The translations under genes were made by a program, and so were the position numbers. From positions 7,440,001 to 7,504,000 of the forward strand of contig OZ020254.1 of the NCBI GenBank assembly GCA_963971285.1: a DNA stretch of 64,000 bases. The letters run 5' to 3'. The stretch is from Astropecten irregularis (Eukaryota > Echinodermata > Asteroidea > Paxillosida > Astropectinidae). Below the pieces are notes generated by a model, which saw only the letters and a list, made by a program, of their open reading frames with translations, searched no databases and was not told where the DNA came from. Positions within the stretch are counted from its first letter, which is position 1. Each line of letters opens with the position of its first letter. Shown here in pieces: positions 58,384 to 64,000 of the stretch.

Positions 58384-61300
58384 ATGTTGTCGGGACTGTC
58401 GAAAGTTCTCCTCGTCTTATCTTGTTCCATGGTAGTGGTGGTGTTATCATCTTATGCCAGTAGTAAAGATGACAAACTACACGACGACAAAAAGAACAAG
58501 TTCCTTTTTTTTGGCGCTATGGTAGGAGGTAGCCACTATGCAGCCCAAAGCGAGACAGGGAAAGCATTGGTGAGACAAGGCCATCAGGTTGTGTCTTTGG
58601 TCAGCAGCTCAAACACTGACAAGGACAAGACAAGACATGCCGATATCTTCTCCGTCTTAGTATTCAACTCATCCTACACGCAACAAAGAAGAGCCGACAT
58701 ATTGGAGACTTTGGCAATACAACTTGTGGATGGGAAATTCAATACGTTTTGGGGCCCGTTGGTTGAAGGAATTACGAGTGATCTGACCGGCGGTCTGGCG
58801 AATGTGTCCGACATGTGGCTGCGTGAGTGCGATGATCTACTTGCCGACTCCATCACAATGAAACGGCTGCGTGAAGAAAGATTTGACATGCTTGTCGCCG
58901 ACGATCACATCCCGTTCCCTCCTCTCCTTGCACAGGCTCTAAATATCCCCTTCATTTATCACGGTCTTTTCCATCCCATACCCTCCAAACACGGAAACTG
59001 GTGAGTACATGAAAGTAAAACCATGAGTCTGCGAAACTGCCTGGCAAATAAATTTTGTCGCACGTCGCTTTACAACATTATAATCAGAATGAGTTTAAGG
59101 CTTGTGGTGACACCATGTACATGCATGTATAAAACTCTTTTTGGAAGGTGTGTGGTCCTAAAAAGGACCGATGAGAGTGGATTCTCGACGTTTCGACTAG
59201 TGTGCTCTAGTCGTCTTCAGGAGAGGAGACTCTCTCTGCTGAGGACGACTAGAGCACACTAGCCGAAACGTCGAGAATCCACTCTCATCGGTCCTTTTCA
59301 GGACCACACATCTTCCTTAAAGAGTATTATACATGGTGTCTCTGCAAGCCTTACTCATTCTAGTCTCTCCATCATGCAAAACTTCATACCTTACTTAATA
59401 TTATTATCAATTCTTCGATTTTTCTCATCTCCCTGCCAAGAAGCTATACAACCTCAACAACAATTTGTCTTATAAAGTTTGCGAATTCTGGCAAGGTATT
59501 GTTGCACAACCTACAGCCTGCTACATGTAATACTTTATAATAACTCACGCAGTATGTGATTATGTTCCTCTTCTTTATCCAGGGCTGGGCTACCAATAGA
59601 TGCCTCCTACATTCCAGAGCGCGCGTTGGGGCTTACACCCAACATGTCTTTCATCCAGCGGGTCCAGAATGTGCTAGCACACACTTTCAACAAATACTGG
59701 TTAAACATAGTATTCGACTACAGTCGCTTTGATCAACTGAAGGTTAAGTACAATATTAAGCCAGAAGTCAGCACATTGGACTCCAACAAGCAGGCATCGC
59801 TGTACCTGTTCTACGGGAGCTTCGCGTTGGATTTCCCCCGTCCTATGCAACCAAACACGATCCATATTCTGTATACCCCAGGTATCACCTCTGAGCATAC
59901 GGTAGGTATAGGGCTGCGTTGTGTAGGTCTACGAGTGGTATACTTTGTAAAGATTTGAAATGGAATTTAGGCCTGGAACCAATTTGTCTTTGATATTACC
60001 TGACTGAAGGCTATTCGGCCACTCCACGGCGAGCCAGTCCCTCGAACCGAAACAAGACACCATGTCATGAGAAATTTTTGACCAATTCTTGTGATATGCC
60101 GGAAGTCGCAAAGGATGCTCTGCACAAAACACATTCTCGCCATGAAACCGGCTGAAAGTTTCGTTACAGTATAGACCAAGTTTACCGAAAACCGGGTACC
60201 TGGTCCATGAAGATACTTAATAAGAGTCTTCTGACTTGCTTTAATTCTCAGATCGAGGAGGACATCGCCCGGTTTCTAGACGAAGCTCCGAACGGCGTGG
60301 TCCTCTTTTCTTTTGGGACTCACGTCCGTTACATGAAGCGCGAGTTGTCTCAGGTGTTTGCCGATGGATTCGGGAGGCTACCATACCGTGTGCTCTGGCA
60401 GAGCAACAGCGGTGCACCCGCCGGGATCAAACTGGCCGACAACATCAAAATCGTGAAATGGTTGCCGTTGTCCCAAGTCATGGGTGAATATGTGCACATT
60501 CATTAATGTGTCTTAATGAGTGACTTTGGAAAAAATTAAAAACCATCCGAACGAAGACGAAAACAAATAGACGGAGAGGCAGGTAAGTGAATAAATAAGA
60601 CAAGCAGGCATACAAGCGGTCTGGGCAATAAGGCGGCCCGGGAGAGGAGCAGAAGGGTAGGTGGGGGGAGGCGACCAGGCGGTCGAGGAGCCGGTAGGCA
60701 GGCAGACGCGCTGTGTTTAACTTGAGTGAGCTTATCCGATTCCATCAGGAATCTTTTCCGAATGATCTTCTCCCAAGAATATTAATTGATAACCATGATG
60801 CACCTTAAACCTCAATAATACTGTGTCTCTATGAGAATCATGAGGAATGTCCCTGACTGTTTGTTTAAATAATTTGAAATGTTTAATTGCAGTGTTGGGT
60901 GTTTTTGTGTTTGGTTTCAGGACATTCCAATGTTCAAGCGTTCATAGGGCACGGCGGTGTCTCCACCACATACGAGGCCTTATGGGCTGGGCTGCCCATG
61001 GTCGGTATACCACTGTTCGAAGATCAAATGGATAACGTAGTCCGTGTAGCCCACAAAGGAGCTGGCTTGTCACTAGATATCCATGGTCTAACATCTGAGA
61101 TGTTGAGCTCCACCATCAGAAGGGTTATCACCGAACCCAAGTAAGATCACTATCAAGACAAATCCACGTACAAGGACTCAGGGGTCGATTTCACCAAACT
61201 CTTCGTAACAATCGTAGGACTTGTGATGCATTGAAGCCCTACATGGGATATGTCACGTGCGACGGGTTACTCTTCGTAATTCGAGTTACGATCGATCGCA

Positions 61301-61853
61301 GGGCTTCGTGAAATCAACCCCAGATAGTATTAGGCCTATAATCAAGCTAAACGAGAATATAAAGTAATCCGAGTGTTATTTTAGTACATACAGCACGCAC
61401 AACAGCTATTCCATGTCTTGACATCGGTGACTCAGTAAAAACTTTCACAAAATGAACAGTGTCTGTTTTCTGATGGAACGTCGGTCGTTCTCTCGAAATA
61501 AACGGGGACCTTTCGATGCATCCTCAGATAGAGTCCCACCACAATTTCCTCGTTTTGTCGATATTTTCAGATTCCGTGAGAATGCTGGACGCATCTCGGA
61601 GATTCTACGGGACCTTCAGACATCATCACCCCCAGTAGACACGGCAGCACGCTGGATCATTCACGTCACGAGGTTTGGAGGCGAACACCTCCGCCCTGCC
61701 GTCCTGGACCTGACCCCGCTGCAGAGAAGTCTCGTCGATGTCTACCTGTTCATTGTGGTCGCTCTAGTCACCATTATTGGTGCAACCTTCTTCTTGTGTA
61801 GATGCTGCTGTAGGTGTACGTGTGGCAGGAAGAAGCACTTGAAAAGGGAATAG
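58384..61853 (+). CDS. UDP-glycosyltransferase (UGT family, glucuronosyltransferase-like)
   Basis: Five coding exons, 58384-59000, 59583-59901, 60252-60483, 60921-61140 and 61571-61853, phases matching, give 556 residues (family about 530). Signal peptide VLLVLSCSMVVVVLSSYASS. The N-terminal acceptor half keeps the catalytic His in GGSHYAAQ (His51) and an Asp in VADDHIPFPP (173/174). The C-terminal half carries the UDP-sugar signature: VLFSFGTHV, KWLPLSQVMGHSNVQAFIGH, GGVSTTYEALWAGLPMVGIP and the DQ pair of LFEDQMDN. A C-terminal span (YLFIVVALVTIIGATFFL) is followed by a cytosolic tail CRCCCRCTCGRKKHLKRE. Known UGTs conjugate lipophilic molecules to a sugar in the ER lumen; the donor and substrate here cannot be read. 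An ATG at 58377 begins a short out-of-frame reading frame overlapping the start. AATAAA at 61952 is a probable poly(A) signal. Confidence 0.93.
59086..59362. repeat. Long palindrome with hammerhead-like core, in UGT intron 1
   Basis: Two arms of about 130 bp are inverse copies, meeting near 59222 (AGGAGAGGAGACTCTCTCTG). On the plus strand the right arm reads CTGAGGA (59239-59245), a GACTAG/CTAGCC stem and GAAACGTC (59265-59272). The left arm has the same order on the minus strand with a perfect GACTAG/CTAGTC stem. This resembles repeats of Penelope-like elements; no reverse transcriptase frame is near. Confidence 0.75.
60540..60730. repeat. Purine-rich low-complexity tract in UGT intron 3
   Basis: AGGCAGG, GGCGG and GGGGGAGG words dominate. 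There is no repeat unit of fixed length and no coding frame; it is probably a degraded microsatellite. Confidence 0.4.
61181..61321. repeat. 'GATTTCAC' MITE copy in UGT intron 4
   Basis: GGGGTCGATTTCACCAAACT at the left, GGGCTTCGTGAAATCAACCCC at the right, with AATCGTAGGACTTGTGATGC inside as in the other copies. Confidence 0.65.
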
Positions 61854-61951
61854 TGTTTCTTAGTTGGACTGGAAGTCTTGGAGTTATAAACTGGAACATC
61901 CAAGCTGATTGTATTCATTAAGTTGATTCTGACTGTTTTCGACCATCACTA

Positions 61952-61957
61952 AATAAA
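61952..61957 (+). terminator. Poly(A) signal AATAAA of the UGT gene
   Basis: AATAAA lies 99 nt after the stop codon in CACTAAATAAATGCAACAGC; the first such hexamer on this strand after the coding end. Confidence 0.55.
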
Positions 61958-64000
61958 TGCAACAGCTAAAAATGCTTACATTTTTGTTTTGACAAGTACC
62001 CCATTGACAGTTTGCAAATGATGAGCCTTAACACAGTATCATTCCCTCGGCTTACAAATGACGATCTCATCAAACATCAGTGTGCATTAACTGCATATCC
62101 TTTCTTTGCGATAAGTCCGCTCTTTGCTTTTGCCTGGAGTGCATGTTCTACATGTTTAAAATCAGCAACTTTGGTCCAACATAATAGGCCTATGCAGCGG
62201 TCAAGTTTACTTTAGGAATATTAAAACATGATTTTGATCAAAAGCATTATCATGGTGCTGCAGAAGTACTGTTCCAAGGGCTTGACTCTCATTTTCCTCT
62301 CAGTGTTTTTTTTTTTCAAACAATAGTTAAAAAACAATTAAAATTCTATTGCGAGGTGAATTCATTTGAATTGATAGCATCGGATTACCACATTATCCAT
62401 GAAAAACCAGGGGGACACAATATTACATGGAGGGGACAGCTTGAACTCAGGAGTGACAGAATTATGAGGCAGGGGGACATTTTTACCTGGTTAATAATGT
62501 CCCCGTGCACATTAATGTCTCAATTTAGCATTTGGCCGCGATGACGTTTAATGTTAATAAACCATTTCATTTCAAATCAAATCAAATCAAATGGTTTTGA
62601 CCCGGAGCTAGGTTAGTCTGAAATAGCTGCCAAAAGAGTTACCTTGAAACAGTGTAGAGTTGTTGTGACTCTTGCGTTTATTTACCATGTACAAAGGTTA
62701 GTCTGGCAAATTGTACGATATTATAATTATTTGAACGAAAGGTTTGTAGTGAAAAGTATAGGGTTTGCAAGCTTCAAAGTTATAGTAAATAGTTTCCTGC
62801 GCTATGACTTGCAAAAGAAATCCCAAATAAATCATGATAATTATTCGGAAATGTTTGGTTTACTATTTTTACTACATTTGAGTAAAATACATGCAAAATG
62901 GAAATCTATCCGTATTTTGTTTGTTACATATATTTTTTTCTTGTCGAAAAATAATAATTGTTACAAGACATTGACAAAAAGCGGGTACCTTAAAGTGTAA
63001 TAGTCCATCTATGGACGTTAAGGTTTGCGGGTAGTGGTAGCTGGAACAAACCAGTTCTTTGTGGGTTGAGAAACTAGTTGACTGAATCAAGACATCCAGA
63101 TCACCATGATAACTGCATGTACTTTACTGTGTGTTGCTGGATTTGAGCAATAATAATGTTCGGAGCAATAATAATCTAAGGAAGGTCATAGCCAAGGGTA
63201 TGCTTCATTCATAATCGGCGCGCGAGTGCCATTCTTTACTTATCCAGTTAACTATATATCTGGTCGTAAAAAGTCGACCTTTTCTAGTGGCAAACTGAGT
63301 CGTATTCTCATGAATTATCTCAACAAGATGAAATTTACTAAAAACGAGAAGTAGGCCTACCCTAATAATTTCTATGGCGAAGTCGACGTACGAGGAGAAT
63401 CTAACAAGTCGTCTCATCCTGATAATTAATCACAGTCTTTTAAGTAAGTCGACTTGGCAAGATAAAATATCAGGGCAAGTTCAAAGTCGTCTTGGCGCGC
63501 TAATCATTAATTTCGAACATGGACATAATTAAGTCGACTTGGCGAGATAGACACTAGGTCTATGTGGTTATCTGGACAAGTGGAATGACAATTGCAGAGT
63601 GCCACATATAGCTTACAGTCTGCTGATAACAAGCCGCCCAAACTTGGCTAGCTGATATACCTCACCCCAACCAATACAAAATAATACAAAATATCGGAGT
63701 CAACAAAAGCAGGTGCTGCGCCTTGACCACAGTTCACAGTCCAGTAACCGGGTTATCTGCATCTACGGGCCACGGAGTGTCACGGTCAAAGATAATATTC
63801 CCACTATAAATAAATTATTTTCTCGTGCTGAGTGTCGATGTCAAAGCCGTTGATATAAAGAGCGCCATCTCTTGGCAGCATTGAGAAAGTCATTATTATA
63901 ATATTGGCGTATGACGTTATCATCTTGTTTCCGCCAGCATTATCATACGAGAGAGAAAAAATACGAGAGGTCGATGGCGCGGCGCTGCATCAGTGATGAT
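61958..64000. other. Intergenic region downstream of the UGT
   Basis: No gene recognised. From 63260 to 63545 AAGTCGACTTGGCAAGAT-like words recur (AGTCGACCTT, AAGTCGACGT, AAGTCGTCTTGG, AAGTCGACTTGGCGAGAT), a degenerate dispersed repeat. The far end is GC-richer but shows no exon I can support. Confidence 0.5.

Overview
The window is animal nuclear DNA. Every gene I could rebuild has several exons, GT-AG introns with matching phases, and long repeat-rich introns. The organism is probably a marine invertebrate deuterostome, and an echinoderm or close relative fits best. This rests on metabotropic-glutamate-like class C receptors in tandem, a LETM1 orthologue, a YHYH-domain protein, many short inverted-repeat elements ending in GGTCGATTTCAC-like sequence, and frequent TAGGCCTA octamers. 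The taxonomic call is an inference; no search was run.

Layout. 0.2-4.4 kb (minus): a six-exon gene for a 263-residue protein I cannot identify. 6.1-17.5 kb (plus): a complete 15-exon LETM1 gene (mitochondrial inner-membrane K+/H+ or Ca2+/H+ exchange) of 798 residues, with targeting peptide, LETM domain, coiled coils and EF-hand. 22.0-29.3 kb (minus): a ten-exon type I membrane protein of 443 residues with ephrin-receptor-like (GCC2/GCC3) cysteine-rich repeats, one membrane span and a tail ending in a YxxL sorting-type motif. One of its introns carries an opposite-strand THAP zinc-finger fragment. 29.3-37.2 kb: gene-poor, with mobile-element remnants, a perfect 134-bp inverted repeat and a minisatellite. 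37.2-51.8 kb (minus): three tandem two-exon class C GPCR genes of 842, 841 and 844 residues. 54.8-56.1 kb (minus): a secreted or GPI-anchored YHYH-domain protein. 58.4-61.9 kb (plus): a complete five-exon UDP-glycosyltransferase of 556 residues. The rest is intergenic and rich in small non-autonomous elements.

The genes look like a chromosomal neighbourhood, not a functional operon. The most interesting unit is the receptor array: the three copies are identical in the last four transmembrane helices but differ in the ligand-binding lobe 2 and the cytoplasmic tail, as expected for a recently expanded chemosensory-type family that keeps one signalling core. All three keep the alpha-amino-acid-binding residues seen in metabotropic glutamate receptors but lack the arginine that holds the glutamate side chain.

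The repeat landscape is also informative: several MITE families with clear target-site duplications, a tRNA-like interspersed repeat (at least eight copies), one SINE nested in a MITE with a reconstructible empty site, and a long palindrome with a hammerhead-ribozyme-like core in the first UGT intron.
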